Assembly (NCBI GenBank): GCA_022448955.1
Contig: JAKVCU010000060.1
Location: forward strand, 16,170-80,169
Reading direction: 5' to 3'
DNA from: Saprospiraceae bacterium
GTDB lineage: Bacteria > Bacteroidota > Bacteroidia > Chitinophagales > Saprospiraceae
Length of the DNA: 64,000 nucleotides
In this document: positions 18,442-26,667 of the stretch, piece after piece
Layout: each line of letters begins with the position of its first letter
Numbering within the stretch: position 1 is the first letter of the stretch
Position numbers and translations under genes: made by a program
Notes under the pieces: generated by a model
The model's input: the letters and a program-made list of their open reading frames with translations, nothing else
What the model was told of the DNA's origin: nothing
The model's database searches: none

Positions 18442-19087
18442 ACTTATGCATCATTTCTTTTCTACCATATAAGCTACAAATAGGGCACTCAAGTGGATTA
18501 TGACCTCTTGCTGGGCAAAATTCTCTACCGAAGAAAATAATCTGTAAATGCAATTTATTCCATAAATCTCTTGGAAAAAGTTTTTTTAAGTCTTTTTCTG
18601 TCTTTTCCACATTTTTACCAGTGCTTAGCGTCCACCGCCATGCTAAACGATGAATATGGGTATCCACAGGGAATGCCGGTACTCCAAAAGCTTGAGACAT
18701 AACCACTGAAGCCGTTTTGTGTCCAACGCCTGGCAGCTCTTCTAATGCTTCGAAAGACTGTGGTACAACTCCATCATATTTATCCATCAAAATATGCGAC
18801 AGATCATAAATCGCTTTTGATTTTCTTGGCGAAAGCCCACAAGGACGAATAATCTGTTTGATATCTTCTACCGATTGTTGAGACATATCGAAAGGATTAT
18901 CTGCTAACTCAAACAAATCTGGCGTCACCTTATTGACTCTTTCATCAGTACACTGGGCAGACAAGAGTACGGCTACCAATAGTGTATAAGGATCTTTATG
19001 ATCCAAAGGAACTGGCGTTTCAGGGTACAAGTTCTCCAGTATATCCACAATGGCATTGGCTTTCTCTTGTCTGCTGATCCGTGTCAT
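18413..19087 (-). CDS. nth: Endonuclease III (DNA glycosylase/AP lyase), three-cysteine variant
   Basis: This 224-aa HhH-GPD enzyme removes oxidised pyrimidines and cleaves AP sites. The helix-hairpin-helix LPGVGHKTA contains catalytic Lys124, and catalytic Asp142 is in FPVDTHIHR. The C-terminal iron-sulfur loop is unusual: C191-x9-C201-x2-C204 (CPARGHNPLECPIC) and no fourth cysteine, against the classic C-x6-C-x2-C-x5-C. The gene probably lies in an operon with purM, which is 12 bases upstream. Its stop overlaps the convergent tamL by 29 bases. Confidence 0.93.
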   Translation of the reverse strand: MTRISRQEKANAIVDILENLYPETPVPLDHKDPYTLLVAVLLSAQCTDERVNKVTPDLFELADNPFDMSQQSVEDIKQIIRPCGLSPRKSKAIYDLSHILMDKYDGVVPQSFEALEELPGVGHKTASVVMSQAFGVPAFPVDTHIHRLAWRWTLSTGKNVEKTEKDLKKLFPRDLWNKLHLQIIFFGREFCPARGHNPLECPICSLYGRKEMMHKFRKDNPSLS

Positions 19088-19099
19088 AGTTTATCTTTT

Positions 19100-20275
19100 C
19101 TATTGGTATTCAAAGCTTCCGTAGGGACTTTGAATCTCAACACTTGTTTTTTCAGATGGTTCTACTCGACCGATGACTTGTGCATCAATTCCAAAGGACT
19201 TCGCTAATTCGATTACTTTCCCTTCTTCGCCTTTCGGCAAATATACCTCTAGCCTACTCCCCATATTAAAAACTTGGTACATTTCTTTCCATCCTGTACC
19301 GGACTGCTCTTGAATCAACTTAAACAATGGCGGTGTATCAAATAAGTTATCTTTAATGACCTTCACCTTATCTACGAACTTAGAAACCTTCGTCTGACCA
19401 CCACCTGTACAGTGAATCAAACCATGTACTGACTCGCGATGCTTATCTAGTAGCTGTTTGATAAATGGAATGTATGTTCTTGTTGGAGAAAGAACCATCT
19501 TTCCTACATCCACAGATTGACCATTAGCCTCTATTTTTTCGGTGAGCTTCTTCTTACCCGTAAAGATGACTTCATCTGGCGTATTCGGATCGTAAGCATC
19601 CGGGTATTGTTTCGCGTAAGCGTGATCAAAGACATCATGCCTTGCAGACGTTAAGCCATTACTGCCCATTCCCCAGTTGTAAAAATCTTCGTACGAAGAC
19701 TGACCATAAGAAGCTAATCCTACGATTACATCGCCTGCTTGTACCTTTACATCTACGACATCAGATCGTTTAATTCTGGCGAAAGCCGTGTAACCTACAT
19801 CAATCGTACGAACAATGTCGCCAACATCAGCCGTCTCCCCTCCTGCCAAAATAATATTGACACCCATTCGATTCATATCCGCAATAAAATCAGAAGTGGC
19901 TTGAATCAAGGCAGCAATCACCTCACCAGGAATCAAGTTTTTATTTCTGCCAATAGTCGAGGAAAGAATGATATTATCCACACAGCCCACACAAGCCATA
20001 TCGTCAATATTCATCACCATGGCATCCTGTGCAATCCCCTTCCAAACGCTCAAGTCGCCAGTCTCCTTCCAATACATATAGGCTAAACTAGGTTTTGTGC
20101 CTGCTGTATCAGCGTGCATAATATTGCAGTGCTCTTCAGAGCCAGCGGCTAAATCTGGTAATATTTTACAGAAAGCATTTGGAAATAAGCCTTTATCTAA
20201 ATGTTTGATGGCATCATGCACTTCATCTTTAGTAGCAGATACCCCTCTTAAATCATATTTATATTGATCCGACAT
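19100..20275 (-). CDS. purM: Phosphoribosylformylglycinamidine cyclo-ligase (AIR synthetase)
   Basis: PurM closes FGAM to AIR using ATP, the purine step after PurL. This is a 391-aa protein of the PurM/HypE/ThiL fold. Visible family motifs are KHLDKGLFPNAF, MHADTAGTKPSLAY, QDAMVMNIDDMACVG, LAGGETADVGDIV and LIHCTGGGQTKV. It is somewhat longer than the ~345 aa of E. coli PurM and belongs to the Bacteroidota subtype, whose N-terminus reads YKYDLRGVSA. The promoter is visible just upstream; nth follows after 12 bases. Confidence 0.93.
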   Translation of the reverse strand: MSDQYKYDLRGVSATKDEVHDAIKHLDKGLFPNAFCKILPDLAAGSEEHCNIMHADTAGTKPSLAYMYWKETGDLSVWKGIAQDAMVMNIDDMACVGCVDNIILSSTIGRNKNLIPGEVIAALIQATSDFIADMNRMGVNIILAGGETADVGDIVRTIDVGYTAFARIKRSDVVDVKVQAGDVIVGLASYGQSSYEDFYNWGMGSNGLTSARHDVFDHAYAKQYPDAYDPNTPDEVIFTGKKKLTEKIEANGQSVDVGKMVLSPTRTYIPFIKQLLDKHRESVHGLIHCTGGGQTKVSKFVDKVKVIKDNLFDTPPLFKLIQEQSGTGWKEMYQVFNMGSRLEVYLPKGEEGKVIELAKSFGIDAQVIGRVEPSEKTSVEIQSPYGSFEYQ

Positions 20276-20291
20276 TGATTTGAATTTGCGT

Positions 20292-20319
20292 CAAAAATAC
20301 AAAATTTCTATTCACACAA
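20292..20319 (-). promoter_or_regulatory. purM promoter (TTG-N17-TATTTTTG)
   Basis: On the minus strand the -33 TTG (20317-20319) and -7 box TATTTTTG (20292-20299) are spaced by 17 bases, a good match to the Bacteroidota consensus. The start of transcription would be about 10 bases before the ATG at 20275, so the leader is very short. Confidence 0.65.
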
Positions 20320-20448
20320 TGAAAACTTTAGTTGAAGCTTCTGAATCCTTCATTAAAGAAATAGGTCTTTTTTCACTCCTTTATTTCAATTATTATTGAG
20401 CAATGTAAGACTAAGGTCTTTAATTAGTGTTGTTCTTAATTCCGACTT

Positions 20449-20476
20449 GGCCGGTTTGAAAAAGCCGGCTTTTTTA
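20449..20476 (+). terminator. Orphan plus-strand terminator upstream of the M23 peptidase gene
   Basis: GCCGG-TTT and AAAGCCGGC pair and are followed by six T's. No recognised plus-strand gene lies between purM's start (20275) and this hairpin. A 26-codon ORF (20319-20399) and a smaller hairpin (AAGAC/GTCTT at about 20407-20420) precede it. It may end a small RNA or act as a leader attenuator. The rest of 20276-20704 is AT-rich with no gene. Confidence 0.6.
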
Positions 20477-20569
20477 ATAATTCTTTAAGCAATCCCCTAC
20501 TTTTTTTATTTTTTTTCAACAACCTGATGATTTTAACATATTTATTTATGGCAGATTGCATTGGAATTC

Positions 20570-20577
20570 TATATTTG
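20570..20577 (+). promoter_or_regulatory. -7 box (TATATTTG) for the M23 peptidase gene
   Basis: It is a perfect TAnnTTTG match, giving a leader of about 120 bases before the GTG at 20705. Within that leader a 7-bp A/T-rich inverted repeat AGTAAGT/ACTTACT (20642-20661) is followed by T-rich sequence. No -33 TTG is at the right distance. Confidence 0.45.
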
Positions 20578-20704
20578 TGGTGGTCATAACACATCAATTA
20601 TTATCTTCTGAACATACCTACACCATCTGAAAAGCCTAAATAGTAAGTCCTTTTACTTACTTTATTTTCATTCTTTCATTAAAATTCATACAAACTTTAG
20701 AACA

Positions 20705-22075
20705 GTGGATATAAAAGAGTCGTTTAAGAATGTTTACCGCAAACTATCTGAAAAGAAATGGATTGCCTATAATCTCTTACTTTCGGTCATTGTTGCTAGC
20801 GGTTTTATACTGGACCATTACACGAATTTCAGCCAAACAGTAAGTAGTAGCATTTCGTCAAGACCAGCAGTTGTTAATTTAAGTGCTTTTGCTGTAAAAG
20901 TACCTACTTTAAAGTATGGATTTGCAGTAGATACCTTTCAGGTAGTACAAAAAGAAATCAAATCTGGCCAAAACCTTGGCGATATATTAACTACCTACAA
21001 TATTGGCTTTCAAGATATCGAAAAATTAGTGGCTAATTCCAAAGATGTATTTGATGTACGTCAGCTACGTGCCGGAAAAGCATATACTATATTTTCAAAA
21101 GATACCCTTCAGGGGGCCGACTATTTTATCTACGAACCGAGTGTTTATGAATATTATGTATTTGACCTAAAAGATAAATTAAAGGCGACAAAATATGAGC
21201 GGCCTGTCGATAGTAAAATTCGTGCAGCAGCTGGTTCCATTGAATCTTCATTATGGAATGCAATGATTGATAATGGATTAAGTTATGAAGTAACTTCAAA
21301 AATGGAAGCAGCACTTCAATGGTCGATTGATTTCCATCACATTCAAAAGGAAGATGAATTCCGTTTAATTTTTGATCAAAACTATATTGAGGGAGAAAAA
21401 GTAGGAGTTGGCCAACTTTATTTAGCTAATTATAAGCGTCAGGACAAAGAATTTTATTCTATTTGGTACGAGAATGCGGAAGGGACGATAAAAGGCTTCT
21501 ACGATCTTGAAGGACGTACTATGAAGTCAAAGTTTTTGAAGTCTCCAGTGAAATATTCTAGAATTTCATCTTACTATAACCTAAATCGTTTCCACCCTAT
21601 CTTAAAGCGTCGTCGTCCGCACTATGGAACGGACTATGCTGCGCCATATGGTACGCCCATTTATGCCGTTGGTAATGGTACGATCACTAAGGCTTCGTAC
21701 ACAAAAGGAAATGGTAGGTTTGTAAAAATCAAGCACGATAAGGTTTATGAAACGCAATATTTGCATATGCAAAAATTTGCTCCAGGCATTAAGCCTGGTG
21801 TGTTTGTTACCCAAGGGCAAGTAATTGGTTATGTGGGCTCCACTGGTCTAGCAACGGGACCACACGTTTGTTTCCGTTTTTGGAAAAATGGAAAACAAGT
21901 TAATCACTTGCGCTTGAACTTTCCGCAGGCCAAACCACTTCCTGATGATGAACTCCCGAAGTTCATGGAACTTAGAGATCAATACTTGAAGATGATAGAG
22001 GGAATTGAACCTGTGAAAGTTAAAAAGGAAGCAATAGAAGAAGATTTGCCGGAAGGCAAAAAAGGAAATCCATAA
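20705..22075 (+). CDS. M23 family metallopeptidase (LytM-type), HxC variant
   Basis: This 456-aa membrane-anchored murein endopeptidase probably acts on peptidoglycan cross-links in the periplasm. One transmembrane segment lies near residues 22-40. A LysM/opacity-like region follows (~65-150), then the peptidase domain (~295-420). Motifs are H306-x3-D310 (PHYGTDYAAPYGTP), H354 in QYLHMQ and GPHVCFRFWKNGKQV. In the last, the usual HxH is H387-V-C389, so a zinc-ligand His is replaced by Cys. The start is GTG; no ATG is in frame nearby and none lies further up. A strong terminator follows directly. Confidence 0.88.
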   Translation: MDIKESFKNVYRKLSEKKWIAYNLLLSVIVASGFILDHYTNFSQTVSSSISSRPAVVNLSAFAVKVPTLKYGFAVDTFQVVQKEIKSGQNLGDILTTYNIGFQDIEKLVANSKDVFDVRQLRAGKAYTIFSKDTLQGADYFIYEPSVYEYYVFDLKDKLKATKYERPVDSKIRAAAGSIESSLWNAMIDNGLSYEVTSKMEAALQWSIDFHHIQKEDEFRLIFDQNYIEGEKVGVGQLYLANYKRQDKEFYSIWYENAEGTIKGFYDLEGRTMKSKFLKSPVKYSRISSYYNLNRFHPILKRRRPHYGTDYAAPYGTPIYAVGNGTITKASYTKGNGRFVKIKHDKVYETQYLHMQKFAPGIKPGVFVTQGQVIGYVGSTGLATGPHVCFRFWKNGKQVNHLRLNFPQAKPLPDDELPKFMELRDQYLKMIEGIEPVKVKKEAIEEDLPEGKKGNP

Positions 22076-22082
22076 AAAGAAA

Positions 22083-22112
22083 AAAGCGCTCTGAAATTTC
22101 AGAGCGCTTTTT
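22083..22112. terminator. Bidirectional terminator
   Basis: AAAGCGCTCTGAAA (22083-22096) and TTTCAGAGCGCTTT (22097-22110) form a perfect palindrome flanked by A's and T's. It serves both the M23 gene (plus) and the convergent AlgH gene (minus), whose stop codon begins at 22113. Confidence 0.92.
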
Positions 22113-22670
22113 TTAATTCCATGACAATAATTCTGGAATTTGGGAAATTACGGTATAGGCATTCCCTTTATCATACATTACTTTTTTCCAAAGTTCTTTC
22201 GGTTGTAATTTGAATAAATAGTTAGAATCCATATTAGCCATTATCCAAGATCCATAAGTCATCTCGTCGGCAAGTTGTCCTTCTGACCATCCAGAGTAGC
22301 CCACAAAAAAGCGAATATTCCTTTCTGATATCATATCGGAGGAAATAAGAAATTTTAATTTTTCAAAATCTCCTCCCCAATAAACCCCACTGGATATGGG
22401 TACAGAATCGTCTAGTAAATCGCCTATGTTATGAATAAAATGAACGGTATCTGTTTGAACGGGTCCTCCGAAAAAGACTTCACTATTAAATTCAGGAAAA
22501 TCTTCAATTAATTCATCGATACGCATTTGTAATGGCTTATTCATTATAAAGCCGATACTTCCTTCACGACTATGCTCGCAAAGTAAAACAGCTGATCGTT
22601 TAAAATTAGGATCTAACATAAATGGCTCTGCCAATAATACTTTGCCACTTTTCACCTCTTCTCTTACCAT
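22113..22670 (-). CDS. YqgE/AlgH family protein (UPF0301)
   Basis: This 185-aa cytoplasmic protein belongs to the AlgH/DUF179 family, with the N-terminal SGKVLLAEPFMLDPNF, then GSIGFIMNKPL, VFFGGPVQ and FFVGYSGWSEGQL, all family signatures. AlgH was named for alginate regulation in Pseudomonas, but the molecular function is unclear. A good Shine-Dalgarno-like AAGGAG precedes the ATG, unusual here. It stands alone, bounded by a terminator and a hairpin. Confidence 0.93.
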   Translation of the reverse strand: MVREEVKSGKVLLAEPFMLDPNFKRSAVLLCEHSREGSIGFIMNKPLQMRIDELIEDFPEFNSEVFFGGPVQTDTVHFIHNIGDLLDDSVPISSGVYWGGDFEKLKFLISSDMISERNIRFFVGYSGWSEGQLADEMTYGSWIMANMDSNYLFKLQPKELWKKVMYDKGNAYTVISQIPELLSWN

Positions 22671-22733
22671 AGCTCCTTTTTTTATAGGTCCATAAAGGAA
22701 AATGAATTTATTTCACTCGATACCCTAAATATG

Positions 22734-22765
22734 GTATGAAGGAAGAAAAATTTCTTCCTTCATAC
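22734..22765. repeat. Perfect 15-bp inverted repeat downstream of fabD
   Basis: GTATGAAGGAAGAAA (22734-22748) and TTTCTTCCTTCATAC (22751-22765) can form a long stem. It lacks a T run on the minus strand but sits after the fabD operon, so it may be a weak terminator or an mRNA-stabilising stem. Confidence 0.7.
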
Positions 22766-22821
22766 TAAATATCATGGCTATAATGATAACATGCAAGCTT
22801 TTAACATATTTTCACAAAATC

Positions 22822-23700
22822 TTATAGAGCAGACGTTGGAAATCTTCGATCTACCTTTTTCACAAATCCTTGAAGAACTTTCCCGTTACCCCCTACCTCA
22901 ATAAATTCAGTAACGCCATTTTCAATCATGTTCAGCATCGTCTGTGTCCACCTTACTGGAGAGGTAAGTTGCATAATTAAATTGGCCTGAATTTTTTCAG
23001 GATCTTGTTCAGGGGAAGCGCTTACGTTCTGATAAATTGGACACGAAGGCGTACTAAAGTTAGTAGCAGCAATGGCTTGCTCTAATTCATCTTTAGCTGG
23101 CTGCATTAAGGGAGAATGAAACGCCCCTCCCACGGGCAGCACAATGGCACGTTTTGCACCAGCTTCTTTTAATTGTTCTACGGCTGCATGAATTCCTGGT
23201 ACAGAACCAGAAATAACTAACTGCCCTGGGCAATTATAATTAGCAGCTACCACTACCTCATCAATTGCTTCACAGATTTTTTCCACTTCTTCATCTGGCA
23301 TTGCGATAATTGCGGCCATAGTTCCTTCCACTGCCTCACAAGCTTTCTGCATAGCCATTGCGCGCTGATTCACTAGACGCAAACCATCTTCAAAATTCAT
23401 AGCTCCACTAGCTACTAAAGCAGAAAATTCGCCCAAAGAGTGACCTGCCACTGCATCTGCTTGAAAATGGTCGCCAGCCATTTTTGCCTTAATCACTGAA
23501 TGCAAAAATACAGCAGGTTGTGTGATTTTTGTTTGACGTAAGTCTTCTGAGGTTCCCTCAAACATTACATCTGTAATACGGAAGCCTAGAATATCGTTAG
23601 CTTGTTCAAATAAGTCTTTAGCTAAAGCATTTTCCTCATACATATCCTTCCCCATTCCTTCGAATTGGGAAGCTTGACCTGGAAATACATACGCTTTCAT
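22822..23700 (-). CDS. fabD: Malonyl-CoA:ACP transacylase
   Basis: FabD loads malonate from CoA onto acyl carrier protein for fatty acid synthesis. This 292-aa protein has the FPGQASQFEGMG oxyanion segment, nucleophile Ser88 in GHSLGE, a QxxxxR-type segment (NQRAMAMQKACE) and catalytic His in VGGAFHSPLM. It is last in the apparent operon ptpS-folE-fabD, 12 bases after folE. That is unusual company, since fabD normally lies with fabH/fabG/acpP, and suggests a convenience operon. Confidence 0.96.
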   Translation of the reverse strand: MKAYVFPGQASQFEGMGKDMYEENALAKDLFEQANDILGFRITDVMFEGTSEDLRQTKITQPAVFLHSVIKAKMAGDHFQADAVAGHSLGEFSALVASGAMNFEDGLRLVNQRAMAMQKACEAVEGTMAAIIAMPDEEVEKICEAIDEVVVAANYNCPGQLVISGSVPGIHAAVEQLKEAGAKRAIVLPVGGAFHSPLMQPAKDELEQAIAATNFSTPSCPIYQNVSASPEQDPEKIQANLIMQLTSPVRWTQTMLNMIENGVTEFIEVGGNGKVLQGFVKKVDRRFPTSAL

Positions 23701-23712
23701 ATCAATAGGATT

Positions 23713-24309
23713 TTAATGTAATTTGCTACCAATAAGGTTTAAAAATTCGTTTCTCGTTTCTTTTTTCTGAAAAGCTCCTGTGAATGCTGAAGTAGTGGTC
23801 ACAGAGTTTTGTTTTTGCACCCCACGCATCATCATACACATATGTCTTGCTTCAATTACTACTGCTACGCCCATAGGTCGCAGCGTATTCTGAATACTAT
23901 GAAGTATTTGATCGGTTAATCTTTCTTGAACTTGTAGCCTTCTGGCAAACACATCGATAATACGGGGTATTTTGCTCAAACCAACGATATAACCTTTGGG
24001 AATATAGGCTACATGTGCTTTTCCGAAAAAAGGCAAAATATGATGCTCACAGAGCGAATATAATTCAATGTCTTTCACGATTACCATTTCACTATAATCT
24101 TCCTTAAACATTGCGCCACGTAGGATGGCCTCAGCGTCTTGTTCATAACCTTGTGTTAAAAACTGCATAGCTTTAGCTGCTCGCTCAGGTGTTTTGAGTA
24201 AGCCTTCTCTATTTTTATCTTCGCCGAGTTGTTCAATGATATACTGAAAAGAATTGCTTAAGTTTTGGGTAAGCTCCTCACTGTAGAATTCATGCTTGTT
24301 ATATGCCAT
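23713..24309 (-). CDS. folE: GTP cyclohydrolase I
   Basis: It converts GTP to 7,8-dihydroneopterin triphosphate, the entry point to folate and pterin synthesis. At 198 aa it is close to the usual length. Zinc ligands are C87 and H90 in LCEHHILPF and a later Cys in [11 protein letters not shown]. Other motifs are [23 protein letters not shown] and [10 protein letters not shown]. It lies between ptpS (21 bases upstream) and fabD, so its product could feed PTPS directly. Confidence 0.96.
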   Translation of the reverse strand: MAYNKHEFYSEELTQNLSNSFQYIIEQLGEDKNREGLLKTPERAAKAMQFLTQGYEQDAEAILRGAMFKEDYSEMVIVKDIELYSLCEHHILPFFGKAHVAYIPKGYIVGLSKIPRIIDVFARRLQVQERLTDQILHSIQNTLRPMGVAVVIEARHMCMMMRGVQKQNSVTTTSAFTGAFQKKETRNEFLNLIGSKLH

Positions 24310-24330
24310 CGAAAAATTTTAAGCAAACAC

Positions 24331-24741
24331 CTATTCACCGTAGTATTCGGCATAGATATTTTCAGTTTCATAAAGTTTGATGCAATGCAATTGACATCCT
24401 TTAATGAGCGGCTCGAGCTGTTGCCAAAAAAGGATGACCAGATTTTCAGTGGTGGGTTGCATTTTAGGTGGAATAAAATCTACATCTAAGTTTAAATTAG
24501 AATGATCAACTTTATCAACAATCGCTTTTTTAATAATTTTACTTAACTCTTTGACATCCATGATAAATCCCGTAATAGGGTCAGGAGTACCTTTGACTGT
24601 TACATAAAGCCAATAATTATGCCCGTGCCAATTTTTGTTCGAACATTTTCCAAATGTCGCTATATTTTTTTCATCACTCCAATCATCTACCCACAGTTTA
24701 TGAGCAGCATTAAATCGTTCTCTCCTAGTTAAATATACCAT
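24331..24741 (-). CDS. 6-pyruvoyl-tetrahydropterin synthase (PTPS type; QueD homologue)
   Basis: This 136-aa zinc enzyme acts on dihydroneopterin triphosphate. Zinc ligands are H14 (FNAAHKLW), H39 and H41. The nucleophile region reads GKCSNKNWHGHNY, that is C33-x5-HGH. This matches the animal-type PTPS motif rather than the C-x3-HGH motif of E. coli QueD, which makes queuosine precursor. The surrounding WSDEKN...FGKC and PITGFIMDVKEL also resemble the animal enzyme. So it probably makes 6-pyruvoyl-tetrahydropterin for a biopterin-like cofactor, although automatic annotation would say QueD. It is the first gene of the operon with folE and fabD. Confidence 0.88.
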   Translation of the reverse strand: MVYLTRRERFNAAHKLWVDDWSDEKNIATFGKCSNKNWHGHNYWLYVTVKGTPDPITGFIMDVKELSKIIKKAIVDKVDHSNLNLDVDFIPPKMQPTTENLVILFWQQLEPLIKGCQLHCIKLYETENIYAEYYGE

Positions 24742-24772
24742 TTTGAACTATGCTTTTTTGTAAAAACATCTT

Positions 24773-24970
24773 TAAGTAGTTAAGCTAGAACCTGTCAGCC
24801 TCTGGCTGAAATTGGTATAATAAATTTCAGCCAGAGGCTGACAGGCTTTAACGTCCCTTCTAAAATCGTGTGTAACTTTCATATCGTCAGTTACTTACGA
24901 TTTTTGAGCTGACGCCGCGCCTGCCGGCAGGCAGGAATCTATTATACAAGCAATTTTGACTAGCTGCTTA
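24773..24970 (+). repeat. Dispersed intergenic element, copy A (MITE/REP-like)
   Basis: This 198-bp element has ends TAAGTAGTTAAGCTAG and CTAGCTGCTTA, imperfect inverted repeats of each other. Inside is a strong hairpin of CCTGTCAGCCTCTGGCTGA against its complement around GGTATAATAA (24789-24845), and a second weaker one (AAAATCGTG ... TTACGATTTTT). A GC-rich palindromic insert CCTGCCGGCAGGCAGG follows. The minus-strand copy at 59359-59535 aligns along the whole length except for this insert. No ORF is present, so it is non-autonomous or non-mobile. Confidence 0.85.
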
Positions 24971-25560
24971 AGTACAGAGTAAAAGTAAAATAACTTGTTA
25001 GTGTATTTTTCATTTCTACTTTATACCTTTCTAATGCGAATGATACTGTTTATAAAAGTATCACCCTATAAGTTACTAGGCTGAATCATATTAATCTATT
25101 TTTCGTGAAATTTGACCGAATGTATGATCCGAACATAATATGAATCTATCTGATTTCATCATTCCAAGAAAAGAATAGGTTAATCTAATCCCCTATACCT
25201 ACTTATTAGCCGCAAAAGTACAAAGAAAAAAGTAACTCTTCGTATACTAATTGCCGATTGATTTATAGAATAAATCTAAGGGAATCCCTGATTTATCTAA
25301 TTTATTTATATTTTATCCATTGGTTTTGTTTTCTTAGTGTTTTGCTAAAAATTACTGATCAATTTCAAAAGTACTCTTCTTAGATCACTAAATGATGCTA
25401 GGCGAAATTGTCAAGTGAACGGTTTTGTTTTATACATTAACTTCTATGGCTACAAGATAGTTTCTATAATTTAGGCCATAGAATGAAAAGTAAGTAGAAT
25501 AGCCAAAAAATTAAGACCAGCAATTATGTCTAAATACTTAGTCCTTATAGCGCAAACTAT
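24971..25560. other. Long intergenic region before the LytS kinase gene
   Basis: These 590 bases are AT-rich with no ORF of protein-like composition and no tRNA. A 7-bp inverted repeat TGATACT/AGTATCA lies at 25041-25063. The kinase promoter must lie in this stretch, but no clear TTG/TAnnTTTG pair was found. Confidence 0.55.
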
Positions 25561-26625
25561 ATGAAGAAACATCCAAAAAACCTTTTAAAGCAGTTTCAAG
25601 AAAAGCTCCTTTCTCAAAATGGGTTTTATCATGGTCTATTTTGGATGATCATTTTGGCCTTACTCATCCTGATAGAAGGTGTACAGCAAGAATTTTTCTT
25701 TACCTTAAGCAATCAGCTAATTAATGTATTTTTCTATGCCGTAATTGTTTATTTTAATCTATTCTACCTTATTCCAAATTACCTTTCAAAGAATCGCTTC
25801 TTAACCTATGGAATATTATTAATAGCAGCTTCTATAGTACTTACACCATTAAAGATGATCATATTTGTCATCAAGTTTGAACATTACCCTGAGCTACAAA
25901 AAAATGTGATTGATCATCAATTTTTGCATATTCTATTAACTTTTCTAATCGCAGGATCATCAACTGTTTATAAAATATTTAATGATTGGTTTATTCATGT
26001 AAGTGAAAAACAAGAATTAGAGAAGCAGACCATGCAATCGGAGCTACGTTTCCTAAAATCACAAATTAACCCTCACTTCTTATTCAATACATTAAATAAT
26101 CTATATGCTTTGACGCTAAAAAAATCGGACAAAGCCCCAGAAATCGTGATTAAGTTATCAGAAATGATGCGATATATGTTGTATGAGTGTAATGAGAAGC
26201 GTGTAATGTTAAGCAAGGAAGTTAACTATATTAAAAACTATATAGATCTAGAATCACTGCGTCAAGGAAAAAATGTAAAAATTAATTTTCAATTAATTGG
26301 CGATGCAGGTCACCGAATGATAGCCCCTTTGATGTTTACTCCGTTTTTAGAAAATAGTTTTAAGCATGGCGTTGGCAACCTTATTGCCAATGGCTTTGTC
26401 AATATTAAACTTAGTGTAAATGGCGATGATGTAGATTTTTACATCGAAAACAGTAAACCGGATAAGCCACCTACATCCATCCATAAGGATAAAAGAAGTG
26501 GTGGAATTGGCTTGGTGAATGTCCAAAAACGACTAAATTTACTATACCCTGAAAAGTATGACTTACAGATAAAAGATACCCCGAATGCTTATGCTGTTCA
26601 TTTGAAGATCAATCTAGATGAATAA
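25561..26625 (+). CDS. LytS/YehU-type sensor histidine kinase
   Basis: This 354-aa membrane sensor phosphorylates the adjacent LytTR regulator. Four membrane segments lie at about residues 20-40, 50-70, 78-100 and 118-140, with no extracellular sensor domain. A short coiled linker leads to the His_kinase domain with phospho-acceptor H172 in SQINPHFLFNTLNNLY. The ATPase part has the N box TPFLENSFKHG and the G box GGIGLVNVQKRL. The signal is unknown. The response regulator starts 42 bases downstream, a classic pair. Confidence 0.93.
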   Translation: MKKHPKNLLKQFQEKLLSQNGFYHGLFWMIILALLILIEGVQQEFFFTLSNQLINVFFYAVIVYFNLFYLIPNYLSKNRFLTYGILLIAASIVLTPLKMIIFVIKFEHYPELQKNVIDHQFLHILLTFLIAGSSTVYKIFNDWFIHVSEKQELEKQTMQSELRFLKSQINPHFLFNTLNNLYALTLKKSDKAPEIVIKLSEMMRYMLYECNEKRVMLSKEVNYIKNYIDLESLRQGKNVKINFQLIGDAGHRMIAPLMFTPFLENSFKHGVGNLIANGFVNIKLSVNGDDVDFYIENSKPDKPPTSIHKDKRSGGIGLVNVQKRLNLLYPEKYDLQIKDTPNAYAVHLKINLDE

Positions 26626-26667
26626 GAAGCATTTAAATATTTCATTAGAAAACTAAATCATTAGGAT

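Noticed and set aside
20319..20399. 26-codon ORF upstream of the orphan terminator as a named leader peptide
   Set aside because: It shows no run of regulatory codons and overlaps the purM -33 box; it is mentioned only as part of the leader-region finding.
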